Assembly (NCBI RefSeq): GCF_011189575.1
Contig: NZ_PUJW01000005.1
Span: 124,001 to 188,000, forward strand
Direction of reading: 5' to 3'
From: Photorhabdus cinerea
Lineage (GTDB): Bacteria; Pseudomonadota; Gammaproteobacteria; Enterobacterales; Enterobacteriaceae
Length of the DNA stretch: 64,000 nucleotides
The notes under the pieces were generated by a model. It was not told where the DNA came from. It searched no databases and saw only the letters and a list, made by a program, of their open reading frames with translations. A program made the position numbers and the translations under genes. Shown here piece after piece: positions 8,438 through 17,578 of the stretch. Each line of letters opens with the position of its first letter. Within the stretch, counting starts at the first letter, position 1.

Positions 8438-8965
8438 ATGAAAAAAACATTGGTAGCCTCAGTGGTGGCAGTAGGTTTATCTGTATTTGCAGTTGCGGCA
8501 AATGCGGGTGGTGAAAGTACTATTTCTGGTGGCTATGCTCAGGGACATGTAAAGTATGATGGTGATGAATATAAATCTAATAAGGACCCAAAAGGTTTTA
8601 ACTTGAAGTATCGTTATGAGCTGGATGATCATTTCGGTGTTATTGGCTCGGCCACATATACGGGTTACGATTTCAAATATGGTGATAAAAAACTCACTAA
8701 ACTTGATATGGATTATTATTCCTTGATGTCTGGCCCTTCATACCGCTTTAATGAATATGTAAGTGTATACGGTCTGGTTGGTGCGGCTCGTGGAAAAGTT
8801 AAAGGCCCTAATGATTATTCAGATAGCAAAACATCTGTTGGCTATGGCGCAGGATTACAGTTTAATCCTATGCCAAATCTGGCTATCGATGCATCCTATG
8901 AATATTCAAAACTGGGTGACCTTAAAGTAGGTACTTGGGTAGTTGGTGTTGGTTATCGATTTTAA
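8438..8965 (+). CDS. Ail/OmpX/Lom-family outer-membrane beta-barrel protein
   Basis: A 175-aa secreted protein with a clear signal peptide (MKKTLVASVVAVGLSVFAVAANA, cleaved before GGES). An eight-strand barrel pattern of the Ail/OmpX family follows: SGGYAQGHVKYDG, GFNLKYRYELDDHFGVIGSATYTG, YYSLMSGPSYRFNEYVSVYGLVGAARG and a terminal GVGYRF with the C-terminal aromatic residue needed for barrel assembly. Family members act in adhesion, serum resistance or envelope stress. It lies in an AT-rich pocket between an intact yciC and a decayed yciC copy and reads opposite to both. The upstream 500 bp is AT-rich and holds two TTAGTTGTTTT repeats. Confidence 0.9.
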   Translation: MKKTLVASVVAVGLSVFAVAANAGGESTISGGYAQGHVKYDGDEYKSNKDPKGFNLKYRYELDDHFGVIGSATYTGYDFKYGDKKLTKLDMDYYSLMSGPSYRFNEYVSVYGLVGAARGKVKGPNDYSDSKTSVGYGAGLQFNPMPNLAIDASYEYSKLGDLKVGTWVVGVGYRF

Positions 8966-9013
8966 TCAAATTCGCTAATTTATATTTAACTTGGTTAGCA
9001 CTATTTTGAGAAG

Positions 9014-9037
9014 ATTCCCTGTCGTAAGACAGGGAAT
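9014..9037. terminator. Terminator between the Ail-like gene and yciC
   Basis: ATTCCCTGTC, loop GTAA, GACAGGGAAT: a perfect 10-bp stem between two convergent genes, followed by an AT-rich stretch. Confidence 0.85.
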
Positions 9038-9043
9038 TTATAT

Positions 9044-9808
9044 TTATTTTTGCTGTGAATAAGTAACTAGCATATATAAGCGGAACAAGTAGATCAGCAG
9101 AATGGCGGAGATCAAGTTATTCAATACGCCAAGCGTGATTCCTGCCACCTCATTATGAATGAATGTCAGACGGTCAGTAATAAACGCTATCAAGAGTTTT
9201 GCAGTCAGCCATAGTAGAATTGCCGGAATCAGTAAACGAATATTGGCAAATGCCAGTTTCCAGCTTGTTTTCATTGAGGCAAAAATACCACTACGCTCAA
9301 CGGTCATAATAACGGGTGCCAAGGCCAGTGCGATAGATAAAATAATGCCTGGCACCAGCATTGCCATCAAACCAAGTTGAATTAGCAGGATACATATCAG
9401 CAGCAGAAGAAACAACTTCGGTAATTGGCTTGCTGATAAACCGATTGCTTGTAATGAAGAGATACGGTTTCCGGCTGAAATTGCAGCGACCAATGTCAGC
9501 ACACCACCAGCGAGCAGTACATTACCAATCATACTTGAGAAAATAGTTCCTATTCCCGCACGCATAATCATTGACTGTTGTTCTGGTGTCATCTGAGACA
9601 CTAAATCCTGAATACCTGCCTTACCCGATGTTGCAAAAGTGAATTCTGCTTCTGTTAGCAGCTTCATCTGTTCGCTATCAGGGATAAACAGGTGCCCTAA
9701 TAGGGTAGTAACCAGGGCCGCAAGAATGGCTAGAGTCAGAATACTTAACAGTTGATTCTTGAAAAAGTTAAAACTGTCACGGTACAGGGTATTCGCCGTG
9801 ATTGGCAT
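9044..9808 (-). CDS. yciC: YciC, inner-membrane UPF0259 family protein
   Basis: A polytopic inner-membrane protein of unknown function, 254 aa from the chosen start. It aligns with E. coli YciC throughout: YRDSFNFFKNQ at the start, LVSQMTPEQQSMI, ISAGNRISSLQAIG, LVPGIILSIALALAPVIM and LNNLISAILLIYLFRLYMLV at the end. An upstream methionine would add 21 residues, but the ATG at 9808 (MPITANTLYRDS) matches the E. coli start and has GGGAG upstream. Between yciB and this gene the synteny is broken by accessory genes. Confidence 0.93.
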   Translation of the reverse strand: MPITANTLYRDSFNFFKNQLLSILTLAILAALVTTLLGHLFIPDSEQMKLLTEAEFTFATSGKAGIQDLVSQMTPEQQSMIMRAGIGTIFSSMIGNVLLAGGVLTLVAAISAGNRISSLQAIGLSASQLPKLFLLLLICILLIQLGLMAMLVPGIILSIALALAPVIMTVERSGIFASMKTSWKLAFANIRLLIPAILLWLTAKLLIAFITDRLTFIHNEVAGITLGVLNNLISAILLIYLFRLYMLVTYSQQK

Positions 9809-10079
9809 GAAGACAGCTCCCATCAGGTTAAACAATGATACACAATGGTCAATTGTACTCTGTATGGACAAATGTGGATAGTTGAAAGGAGATTATACGG
9901 ATAAATTAATAGCTGATAGTCATGGTTGATGAGAGAAAAAAGTTCTTCATATGATATTTTCAATATAAAAATAAACATAAATTTAACTTTGTTAAAACAT
10001 AATGGAAATATAATTAGATAAAATGTAAAATATTGGAATTGGTATATAAGTATGAAAAAACTCTAATTAATAATAAACA

Positions 10080-10093
10080 TTGATTTGTATCAA
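10080..10093 (+). promoter_or_regulatory. Perfect FNR box upstream of ompW
   Basis: TTGATTTGTATCAA is an exact match to the FNR consensus TTGATNNNNATCAA and lies 147 bp before the ompW ATG. FNR control of ompW is established in E. coli, so anaerobic regulation here is a fair inference. The rest of the 430-bp gap between yciC and ompW is very AT-rich and shows nothing else I can assign. Confidence 0.78.
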
Positions 10094-10239
10094 TTTAAAA
10101 TAATTCATTTTTGAAATAATAATATTGCAAGTGTGCGATCTTACTTAAATTATTTAAAAGATGTGATCTGTCTTGGATCATAATTTAAAATATATCGGTA
10201 TATTTTGGTCTACTTTAAATAACAGGAATGGGATGAATA

Positions 10240-10881
10240 ATGAAAAAACTTTCTGCATTTGTATTGGCAGCGGCAACTTTAGCACCATCGTTTGTTCTTG
10301 CTCATGAAGCAGGTGATTTTATTTTCCGCACGGGTACTGCGACGTTAAGACCTAATACTGGTTCTGATAATGTATTAGGGGTAGGCTCTTTTAGTACGGA
10401 TAATAATACTCAGATGGGTTTAACCTTCAGTTATATGATTACCGATAATATAGGTGTTGAATTACTGGCAGCGACACCTTTCCAACATCAGGTAAGTTTA
10501 CCGGGTGTTGGTGATATTGCTAAAGTAAAACATCTGCCGCCGACATTAATGGCACAATACTATTTCGGCTCTAAAGAAAGTCAATTTCGCCCCTATGTTG
10601 GTATCGGTCTGAACTATACCACTTTCTTTAACGAAAAATTTAATGGTAATTCAGCTGTTAGAGATAACAACTTACATAGTCTGGATTTAAAAGATTCTTG
10701 GGGTGTTGCGGGACACGTTGGTCTGGATTATGAGTTAGATCAGAACTGGATGTTAAACGCCTCTGTATGGTGGGTAAACGTTGAAACGGATGTAAAATTC
10801 AAGGCAGGTGGCCAACAATATAAGATTGACACCCGGCTTGATCCGTGGGTATTTATGTTTGGTGTGGGTTATCACTTCTGA
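10240..10881 (+). CDS. ompW: Outer-membrane protein W
   Basis: A small eight-stranded outer-membrane beta-barrel with a hydrophobic channel. The signal peptide MKKLSAFVLAAATLAPSFVLA is cleaved before HEAGDFIFRTGTATLRP, the family N terminus. Further OmpW signatures are SYMITDNIGVELLAATPFQHQ, FRPYVGIGLNYTTFF and the terminal PWVFMFGVGYHF. Length of 213 aa matches E. coli OmpW. It stands alone between yciC and the convergent trp operon, with an FNR box upstream and a terminator downstream. Confidence 0.96.
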   Translation: MKKLSAFVLAAATLAPSFVLAHEAGDFIFRTGTATLRPNTGSDNVLGVGSFSTDNNTQMGLTFSYMITDNIGVELLAATPFQHQVSLPGVGDIAKVKHLPPTLMAQYYFGSKESQFRPYVGIGLNYTTFFNEKFNGNSAVRDNNLHSLDLKDSWGVAGHVGLDYELDQNWMLNASVWWVNVETDVKFKAGGQQYKIDTRLDPWVFMFGVGYHF

Positions 10882-10911
10882 TGAGAACAGAGTTTGTTTG
10901 ATATGAAAATT

Positions 10912-10937
10912 ATGGGGCAAATTTTGCCCCATTTTTT
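10912..10937 (+). terminator. Terminator after ompW, facing trpA
   Basis: ATGGGGCAAA pairs with TTTTGCCCCAT and is followed by a T-run on the plus strand. It also sits at the 3' end of trpA on the minus strand and may act in both directions. Confidence 0.88.
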
Positions 10938-10940
10938 GCC

Positions 10941-11747
10941 CTAAACTTGGGTGGCAGATTTCATGTTTGATACAAATTCAGTCAATTTTTTCAGCATTAT
11001 TTCTGGCTGAGAAAGATTTTCTTCAATAATTCTGACTATTGCAGATCCAGAAATTGCTCCTGCCGCTCCGTTTGTTAATGTTTCTTTTACCTGCGCTGGC
11101 TCTGAAATACCAAATCCCTGTAATGGTGGTGCAGCATGATATTCTCGTAGCTTATTGACTAGATGATTTAAAGGCTGTTCAGCGCGTCTTTCTGTACCGG
11201 TAACCCCTGGTCTGGATAATAGATAGGTATATCCCCGGCCATGAGAAGCGATTTCACGTAATAATTCATCTTCTGCATTGGGTGGGCAGATAAAAATAGG
11301 GGCAATTCCATGTTTCATTGCTGCGGTACGGAATGGTCGTGATTCTGAGATAGGAACATCTGCAACTAATACCGAGTCAATATCTGCATCTTTGCAGCGG
11401 CGATAAAATTCGTCTATCCCATTGTGAAAAACCAGATTCGCGTACATTAATAAACCAATTGGTATATCAGGATGTTTTACTCGGATTTTTGCGAGTAGTT
11501 CAAAACAAAGAGTGGGGGTGACGTTTGAGGAGAAAGCGCGCAGATTGGCATTCTGAATTGTCGGGCCATCAGCCAATGGATCAGAAAAAGGAATGCCCAA
11601 CTCAAGTGCATCAGCACCTCCGGCAATCAATGCATCAATAATTTCCAACGATAATTCTGGATTTGGATCGCCCAGTGTGACAAAGGGGATAAAAGCACCT
11701 TGATTGCGGCTTTTCAGTGTCTTAAATAGCTGCCCGTAACGTTCCAT
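10941..11747 (-). CDS. trpA: Tryptophan synthase alpha chain
   Basis: Cleaves indole-3-glycerol phosphate to indole and glyceraldehyde 3-phosphate in the alpha2-beta2 complex and channels indole to TrpB. The TIM-barrel active site is visible: ALELGIPFSDPLADGPTIQ carries the catalytic Glu and Asp, and the phosphate-binding GFGISEPAQV and GAISGSAIV segments follow. The 268 aa length is normal. Its start overlaps the trpB stop in a TGATG junction, indicating translational coupling. It is the last gene of the operon. Confidence 0.97.
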   Translation of the reverse strand: MERYGQLFKTLKSRNQGAFIPFVTLGDPNPELSLEIIDALIAGGADALELGIPFSDPLADGPTIQNANLRAFSSNVTPTLCFELLAKIRVKHPDIPIGLLMYANLVFHNGIDEFYRRCKDADIDSVLVADVPISESRPFRTAAMKHGIAPIFICPPNAEDELLREIASHGRGYTYLLSRPGVTGTERRAEQPLNHLVNKLREYHAAPPLQGFGISEPAQVKETLTNGAAGAISGSAIVRIIEENLSQPEIMLKKLTEFVSNMKSATQV

Positions 11748-12937
11748 CAGATTTCCCCCCTTGATTTTAAAATATCATGAACAATAAATATGTCTTTATC
11801 ACCACGACCGGATAGATTAACAATCAATAATTGCTCTTTATCTGGAGATTGATGGATCATTTTCAAAGCATAAGCCAGTGCATGAGAGGATTCGAGAGCT
11901 GGAATAATGCCTTCCTCGCGAGAAAGGGTTTTGAATGCCTCTAATGCTTCATCATCAGTGATAGAAACATAGTCAGCTCGCCCGATACTATTTAAATAGG
12001 CGTGTTGAGGACCAACTGAAGGGAAATCCAAGCCTGCTGAAATAGAATAAGATTCTTCAATCTGGCCTTCACCTGTCTGCATCATTGGGGATTTCATACC
12101 AAAATAGATACCCAGCTTACCATGTTTCAGCGGGGCGCCATGTTTACCTGTTTCAATACCGTGTCCGGCGGGTTCAACACCAATCAGCCGTACTGAGGTT
12201 TCTGGAATAAATTCCGCAAACATGCCAATAGCGTTGGAGCCACCACCAACACAGGCCAACACGGCATCGGGCAGACGCCCCTCTTTTGCCAGAATTTGGG
12301 ATTTGGCTTCTTCGCCAATCATACGCTGAAACTCTCGAACCATCGTTGGATAAGGATGAGGTCCTGCGGCAGTCCCTAACAAATAGTGGGCTTTATCATA
12401 GCTGCCAGACCAGTCACGCAGTGCTTCATTACAGGCATCTTTCAGGGTTGCAGAGCCACTGTAAACCGGGATAACTTTGGCTCCCATCAGACGCATGCGG
12501 AAGACATTAGGGGATTGGCGCTCGACATCTTTAGCCCCCATATAAATACGGCATTTCATATTTAAAAGTGCGCAGGCAAGGGCGGTTGCTACGCCATGCT
12601 GGCCGGCACCGGTTTCTGCAATAATTTCATCTTTACCCATACGTTTGGCCAGTAACGCTTGACCAAGTACTTGATTGGTTTTATGAGCGCCGCCATGTAA
12701 TAAATCTTCACGTTTCAGATAAAGGCGAGCCTTAGTGCCGCTGGTCAGATTACAGCATAAAGTTAATGCAGTGGGTCTACCCGCATAGTTTTTCAGGAGA
12801 TTCTGAAACTCTTGTTGGAATTCAGGATCTTTCTGAGCAGTAATAAATGCTGATTCTAATTGATCAAGGGCTGGAATAAGGATCTGTGGGACAAATTGTC
12901 CACCGAAATCACCAAAATAGGGGTTAAGTTTACTCAT
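11747..12937 (-). CDS. trpB: Tryptophan synthase beta chain
   Basis: PLP-dependent subunit that joins indole and L-serine to make L-tryptophan. The PLP-binding lysine is in LLHGGAHKTNQVLGQALLAKRMGK and the phosphate-binding loop is CVGGGSNAIGMF. LNPYFGDFGGQFVPQILIPAL at the N terminus is typical of the family. Length of 396 aa is normal. It lies 42 bp after trpC and overlaps trpA by one base. Confidence 0.98.
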   Translation of the reverse strand: MSKLNPYFGDFGGQFVPQILIPALDQLESAFITAQKDPEFQQEFQNLLKNYAGRPTALTLCCNLTSGTKARLYLKREDLLHGGAHKTNQVLGQALLAKRMGKDEIIAETGAGQHGVATALACALLNMKCRIYMGAKDVERQSPNVFRMRLMGAKVIPVYSGSATLKDACNEALRDWSGSYDKAHYLLGTAAGPHPYPTMVREFQRMIGEEAKSQILAKEGRLPDAVLACVGGGSNAIGMFAEFIPETSVRLIGVEPAGHGIETGKHGAPLKHGKLGIYFGMKSPMMQTGEGQIEESYSISAGLDFPSVGPQHAYLNSIGRADYVSITDDEALEAFKTLSREEGIIPALESSHALAYALKMIHQSPDKEQLLIVNLSGRGDKDIFIVHDILKSRGEI

Positions 12938-12979
12938 TATTCTATTTGTCCATGTAATTAATCGGAAAATTGTTGCTAC

Positions 12980-14341
12980 TTAGTAACAGCGCAAACGTTG
13001 AAAAACTTTATTCAATTTATGACTGCTTTTGATGCCAGGTGAGCTTTCGACACCAGAGTTAAAATCAAGTCCGAGACAGCCATATTTTGCTGCTTGCTGG
13101 CAATTTTCCTCATTTAATCCACCTGCCAGAATGATGTTATTGAGTGATTGTTTGTCAATTAATTGCCAGTCAAAAGTCTTGCCGGTTCCACCTTTGCCGT
13201 TATCAAGCAGATAACAATCAATGTTTCCGATTTTGGTGTGGAATGTATCTTTTGACATATCAATTGCTTTCCATATTTGGCAATTTTCAGGCAATATTTT
13301 TCGAAGTTCTTGAATATAAATTTCGCCTTCTGCCCCATGCAATTGCACCGCCGTCAGAGAAAGGGTATGGGCGGTATGGCTGACGAATGCAGATGATTGA
13401 TTTTGAAACACGCCTACATATTTGAGAGCAGCTGCATTGATGATTTGCTGTGCCTGTTTGATATTAATTTTACGCGGGGAGTGTTCAACAAATATCAAAC
13501 CGCCATATACAGCACCGGCTTGTAACGCGGCTTTGGCGTCTTGTGGGCGGGTTAACCCACAGACTTTATTTTCACCCAGAATTAATTGGCGTAATGCCAG
13601 ATCTAAATCGGATTGAGCCATCAAAGCGCTGCCAATTAGAAAACCATTGACATAATGGCTGAGTTCACGAATTTGTTGATGCTGGTGGATGCCTGACTCG
13701 CTAATAACAATGGTTCCTTGCGGTAATTGTGGTGCAAGTTGTTTGGTACGGTTCAAATCGATAGAAAGATCTCTCAGATCACGATTATTGATACCAATCA
13801 CTTTGGCTTTTAGTGTAACAGCTCTGCTTCGTTCTTCTTCTGAGCTGACTTCAGTCAGTACGCCCATATTCAGGCTATGCGCAAGTTCAGACAGCGTAAT
13901 ATATTGTTCATCATCAAGGACAGAAAGCATCAATAAAACTGCATCTGCCTGATAATAACGAGCGAGATAAATCTGATAAGGATCGATAATAAAATCTTTA
14001 CACAATACCGGCTGAGGAACAGCATCACTCACCAGCCGAAGGAAATCGTAGCTACCCTGAAAATATTTTTCATCAGTTAATACTGAGATTGCGGCGGCAT
14101 AAGGCTGATAAGTTTTTGCTATCTGGATTGGATCGAAATTCTGGCGAATGAGTCCTTTTGAAGGAGATGCCTTTTTGCATTCCAGAATAAAAACGGTCTG
14201 TTTATTGCTTAGTGCCTGATAAAAACTGCGGTTGCTGGCAACAATGGAATCAATAAAACTTTCCAGTGGTTGTTGTCGCTTACGTCCAATAAGATATTCT
14301 GCTTTATCATTAACAATTTTCTGTAAAACGGTAGCTTGCAT
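12980..14341 (-). CDS. trpC: Bifunctional indole-3-glycerol-phosphate synthase / phosphoribosylanthranilate isomerase
   Basis: A fusion of TrpC (about residues 1-255) and TrpF (about 257-453), as in other Enterobacterales. It converts phosphoribosylanthranilate to CdRP and then to indole-3-glycerol phosphate. The TrpC part shows FILECKKASPSKGLI, VLTDEKYFQGS and VISESGIHQ. The TrpF part starts at NKVCGLTRPQDAKAAL with the catalytic cysteine and shows LDNGKGGTGKTFDW and GLDFNSGVESSPGIK. The ATG follows the trpD stop by two bases, with a GGAG overlapping that stop. Confidence 0.97.
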   Translation of the reverse strand: MQATVLQKIVNDKAEYLIGRKRQQPLESFIDSIVASNRSFYQALSNKQTVFILECKKASPSKGLIRQNFDPIQIAKTYQPYAAAISVLTDEKYFQGSYDFLRLVSDAVPQPVLCKDFIIDPYQIYLARYYQADAVLLMLSVLDDEQYITLSELAHSLNMGVLTEVSSEEERSRAVTLKAKVIGINNRDLRDLSIDLNRTKQLAPQLPQGTIVISESGIHQHQQIRELSHYVNGFLIGSALMAQSDLDLALRQLILGENKVCGLTRPQDAKAALQAGAVYGGLIFVEHSPRKINIKQAQQIINAAALKYVGVFQNQSSAFVSHTAHTLSLTAVQLHGAEGEIYIQELRKILPENCQIWKAIDMSKDTFHTKIGNIDCYLLDNGKGGTGKTFDWQLIDKQSLNNIILAGGLNEENCQQAAKYGCLGLDFNSGVESSPGIKSSHKLNKVFQRLRCY

Positions 14342-14343
14342 TG

Positions 14344-15348
14344 TTAACTCCTTGCTGCAAGTGCAGTGACTCGTTCATAAGCTCGGCCACTATAGATAGT
14401 TTCAAGAGCTTGTTGTGTGTTGTGACGTAAATTTTCCTGTCCATGAATTTTCATCAGAAGGGCAACGTTAGCGGCAACAGCATCAGCATGTGCTTTCTCA
14501 CCTCGGCCCTGTAGCAATAGACTGAGCATTTCGCGGTTATCTTCTGGTGAACCTCCTTTTAATGCATCCATTGGATGACTTTGTAAACCAAAATCTTCAG
14601 CATTTAATTGGTAACGGGTGATTTCTCCACCATTAAGCTCTGCAACTTTTGTTGGTGCATGTAGGGCAACTTCATCCATTCCACCACTGTGAACAACGGC
14701 TGCTCGTTGATAACCCAGAACTTGCAAGGTGCGGGCAATGGGGTCAACCAAATCGGGGCTGTAAACGCCAATTAATGCTAACGGCGGACGTGCCGGATTG
14801 ATCAGAGGACCTAACACATTGAATAGAGTCCGGGTTTTTAGTTGCTGGCGTACAGGCATTGCGTGACGGAATCCAATGTGATATTGGGGAGCAAAAAGAA
14901 AACAGACGCCGATTTCATCCAGCGCGTTGCGTGCACATTCTGCACTGATATCAAGTGCGATACCAAATGCAGACAGCAAATCAGATGAACCTGAACGGCT
15001 GGAAACACTGCGGTTACCATGCTTAGCAACTTTGATATTACACGCAGCTGCGACAAATGCACTGGCGGTCGATATATTGATACTGTTGGTGCCATCACCA
15101 CCTGTTCCGACAATATCGCAAAAAATGTAGTCTGGCCGTGGAAATGGCAGGGCATTTTCCAGCAACGCTTGAGCTGCCCCCGCGATCTCTTCTGGCTGTT
15201 CGCCCCGTAATTTCATGCTGATAAGTACAGCCGCGAGTTGTGATTCGCTTAATTTTCCTTGGATTATGGCTGAAAACAGTTGCTGGCTTTCTTGTTGTGT
15301 CAGTATCTGTGCACTGAACAATTTATCGAAAATAAACTGCATTTTCAC
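14344..15348 (-). CDS. trpD: Anthranilate phosphoribosyltransferase
   Basis: Transfers phosphoribosyl from PRPP to anthranilate. GTGGDGTNSINISTASAFVAAA is the PRPP-binding loop and KHGNRSVSSRSGSSDLL the anthranilate/PRPP site. At 334 aa it is the stand-alone enzyme: it is not fused to TrpG as in E. coli, where trpGD is one gene. The separate arrangement resembles that of Serratia. It follows trpG by seven bases. Confidence 0.97.
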   Translation of the reverse strand: MKMQFIFDKLFSAQILTQQESQQLFSAIIQGKLSESQLAAVLISMKLRGEQPEEIAGAAQALLENALPFPRPDYIFCDIVGTGGDGTNSINISTASAFVAAACNIKVAKHGNRSVSSRSGSSDLLSAFGIALDISAECARNALDEIGVCFLFAPQYHIGFRHAMPVRQQLKTRTLFNVLGPLINPARPPLALIGVYSPDLVDPIARTLQVLGYQRAAVVHSGGMDEVALHAPTKVAELNGGEITRYQLNAEDFGLQSHPMDALKGGSPEDNREMLSLLLQGRGEKAHADAVAANVALLMKIHGQENLRHNTQQALETIYSGRAYERVTALAARS

Positions 15349-15355
15349 ACTCCTT

Positions 15356-15934
15356 TTAATTCAGTGCCCAGGTCAGAGTTTGTTCAAGTAATCTAGCCCC
15401 ATGTGTTGTGAGAATAGATTCTGGGTGGAACTGGAATCCACAAACCTTATGTTTGTCGTGGCGAACAGCCATAATAGTGTTGCCACAACGTGCCGAAATA
15501 GTCAGTTCAGATGGAATTCTGCTACCTGTCAACGAGTGGTAACGTGCAACGGGCAAAGGATTTTCCAGATTAGCGAACATGGCCTGATTATCATGTTCTG
15601 CCAGAGAGGCTTTACCATGTAGGATTTCATCAGCAGCGCCAATTTTTCCACCATATGCTTCAATAATTGCCTGATGTCCAAGACAGATGCCAATCACCGG
15701 AATTTTGCCGATTATTTGCTGGAGTAATTGAGGCATACATCCTGCATCAGACGGTTTGCCTGGTCCCGGTGAAAGCATCAGTAACGGAGATGGCAGTATT
15801 CTGAACTGTTCCATAATGATTTCGGTTGCAACGGTATTGCGATAGATAACAACCTGATGATTATTACTGCGTAATTGATCGACGAGGTTATAGGTGAATG
15901 AATCCACGTTATCGAGCAGAAGAATATTTGCCAT
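15356..15934 (-). CDS. trpG: Anthranilate synthase component II (glutamine amidotransferase)
   Basis: Supplies ammonia from glutamine to TrpE for anthranilate synthesis. It is a class I amidotransferase with the oxyanion segment LSPGPGKPSDAG, the nucleophile in GICLGHQAI and the His-Glu pair in GFQFHPESI. LLLDNVDSFTYNLVDQLR at the N terminus is typical. It is free-standing at 192 aa. Its ATG overlaps the trpE stop in TGATG, so the two subunits are probably translationally coupled. Confidence 0.97.
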   Translation of the reverse strand: MANILLLDNVDSFTYNLVDQLRSNNHQVVIYRNTVATEIIMEQFRILPSPLLMLSPGPGKPSDAGCMPQLLQQIIGKIPVIGICLGHQAIIEAYGGKIGAADEILHGKASLAEHDNQAMFANLENPLPVARYHSLTGSRIPSELTISARCGNTIMAVRHDKHKVCGFQFHPESILTTHGARLLEQTLTWALN

Positions 15935-17502
15935 CAGAAAATCTCCTCTGCTTGATGAGCTTCAGCAATTGCACGAATGACGGCTCTGGCTTTATTGCGG
16001 GTCTCTTCAGCTTCTGCCAAAGGTACAGAATCCAGTACTACACCAGCGCCAGCCTGAATTGTCGCTATGCCATCTTCCACGTAGGCAGAGCGGATGACGA
16101 TGCAAGTATCCATATCACCTTTGCTGGTGAAATAGCCGACAGCACCACCATAGCTGCCCCGACGTTCATTTTCGTAATGGGCGATAAGTTGCATGGCTCG
16201 TACTTTTGGTGCACCGGTGAGAGTTCCCATATTCATACAGGCTTGATAAGCATGAAAAATATCCAGGTCATGGCGTAGTGTTCCCACGACGCGGGAAACC
16301 ATATGCATAACAAAGGAATAGCGATCCACTTTTGTCAGGTCGGCGACATAGCGGCTGCCAGGTTCACAAATACGGGCCAAATCATTGCGAGCTAAGTCAA
16401 CCAGCATCAAGTGCTCAGCTAATTCTTTGTGATCTGTACGCATCTCTAGTTCTGTCCGGCAGTCCAGATCTGCATCTAATTCTCCGGTGGCATCGCGTCC
16501 ACGAGGGCGTGTGCCGGCAATAGGATAAATTTCAATTTGGCGGTTGGATGCATCGTATTTAAGCGCGCTTTCAGGGGAAGCACCAAACAGGCAAAAATCT
16601 TTGTCTTGCATGAAAAACATGTAGGGGCTTGGATTACGATGTTTAAGCTTTTGATAAGCATTAAGCGGTGCTGGACAGGGTAGAGAAAAGCGTCGTGATG
16701 GAACTACCTGAAAAATATCGCCTTGATGGATAGATTGTTGTAACCGTGCGACTATTTCTGCATATATCTTGTCATCCTGATTACACGAAACTTTCATTGC
16801 AGGTACAGCGATTTGTTTTATGGGTTGAGCGGGTTTTGTGATCAGTTCTGTGAGTATTTTCAAGCGCTGTTTAAGGCGTTGATTTTCTTCTTGAGAATCA
16901 CTAAAGAGACTGATTTGCAGACGGGAATTTTTATTCTGGTGGTCGATCACCAGTAAAGTTTCTGCTAAATAAAAGCAAAAATCAGGACAGCGCTGAACCG
17001 TTTTTACTGTTGGTAACGGTTCAAACCCGGCCACCAGATCGTAGGAAAAAAGACCGCCAACGAATATAGCCTCTGCATTATATTGTGATGGCACTTCCAT
17101 TAGAGAAAGAAGGGCGCGTAATGCATCAAATACTGACATAGCTTTCAGTCGATTATCTTCATCCATCATATTGTGGTTGGTCTTAGGAAAGATTAATTGA
17201 AGAGAATCGCGCGTAATTTCGGCTTGAATGTTTTTGGTAAATTTTTGGGCTAGAAAAGGTAATAAATTTCGACCATTTTCTGTCAGAGCATCAAAAGTGA
17301 CCGTATTGCCATTTGCACTGACACGCAAGGCACTGTCGATGATGATTAGGCTTTTCAGGCTTTTTTTACTGTTAATTTCCGCAGATTCCAGCAATAACGT
17401 TGCTGGACGCTCACCGCAGAGTTGATTGAATAGTTGCGCAGGATCGGGCTGATAAGCGGTTTCCTGCTCAATGATGATTAGTTTTGGTTGTTTATCCGTC
17501 AT
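15934..17502 (-). CDS. trpE: Anthranilate synthase component I
   Basis: Makes anthranilate from chorismate with TrpG-derived ammonia, the first committed step of tryptophan synthesis. The feedback-inhibition motif LLLESAEI is near residue 40. The catalytic core shows PYMFFMQDKDFCLFGASPES, PIAGTRPRGRDATGELD, ELEMRTDHKELAEHLMLVDLARND, GTLTGAPKVRAMQ and IQAGAGVV. The frame stays open a further 23 codons upstream, but those codons run through the attenuator hairpin. The ATG at 17502 has AGGA at the right distance and matches the E. coli length, giving 522 aa. Confidence 0.97.
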   Translation of the reverse strand: MTDKQPKLIIIEQETAYQPDPAQLFNQLCGERPATLLLESAEINSKKSLKSLIIIDSALRVSANGNTVTFDALTENGRNLLPFLAQKFTKNIQAEITRDSLQLIFPKTNHNMMDEDNRLKAMSVFDALRALLSLMEVPSQYNAEAIFVGGLFSYDLVAGFEPLPTVKTVQRCPDFCFYLAETLLVIDHQNKNSRLQISLFSDSQEENQRLKQRLKILTELITKPAQPIKQIAVPAMKVSCNQDDKIYAEIVARLQQSIHQGDIFQVVPSRRFSLPCPAPLNAYQKLKHRNPSPYMFFMQDKDFCLFGASPESALKYDASNRQIEIYPIAGTRPRGRDATGELDADLDCRTELEMRTDHKELAEHLMLVDLARNDLARICEPGSRYVADLTKVDRYSFVMHMVSRVVGTLRHDLDIFHAYQACMNMGTLTGAPKVRAMQLIAHYENERRGSYGGAVGYFTSKGDMDTCIVIRSAYVEDGIATIQAGAGVVLDSVPLAEAEETRNKARAVIRAIAEAHQAEEIF

Positions 17503-17531
17503 TTTTATGTCCTGATAATGAATTACGCATA

Positions 17532-17558
17532 CAAAAAACCCGCCTTGTGGCGGGTTTT
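17532..17558 (-). terminator. trp operon attenuator (rho-independent)
   Basis: On the minus strand AACCCGCC, loop ACAA, GGCGGGTT is followed by a T-run, between the trpL stop and trpE. It is the classical 3:4 terminator hairpin of trp attenuation. Confidence 0.92.
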
Positions 17559-17578
17559 GGTAATTTGGCACTGATGAT

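Noticed and set aside
14838..15155. 105-codon open frame on the same strand as trpD
   Set aside because: It is an out-of-frame shadow of trpD with no start signal and no protein-like pattern.
17503..17571. In-frame upstream extension of trpE by 23 codons
   Set aside because: These codons run through the attenuator hairpin, while the ATG at 17502 has a good ribosome-binding site and matches the usual TrpE start.
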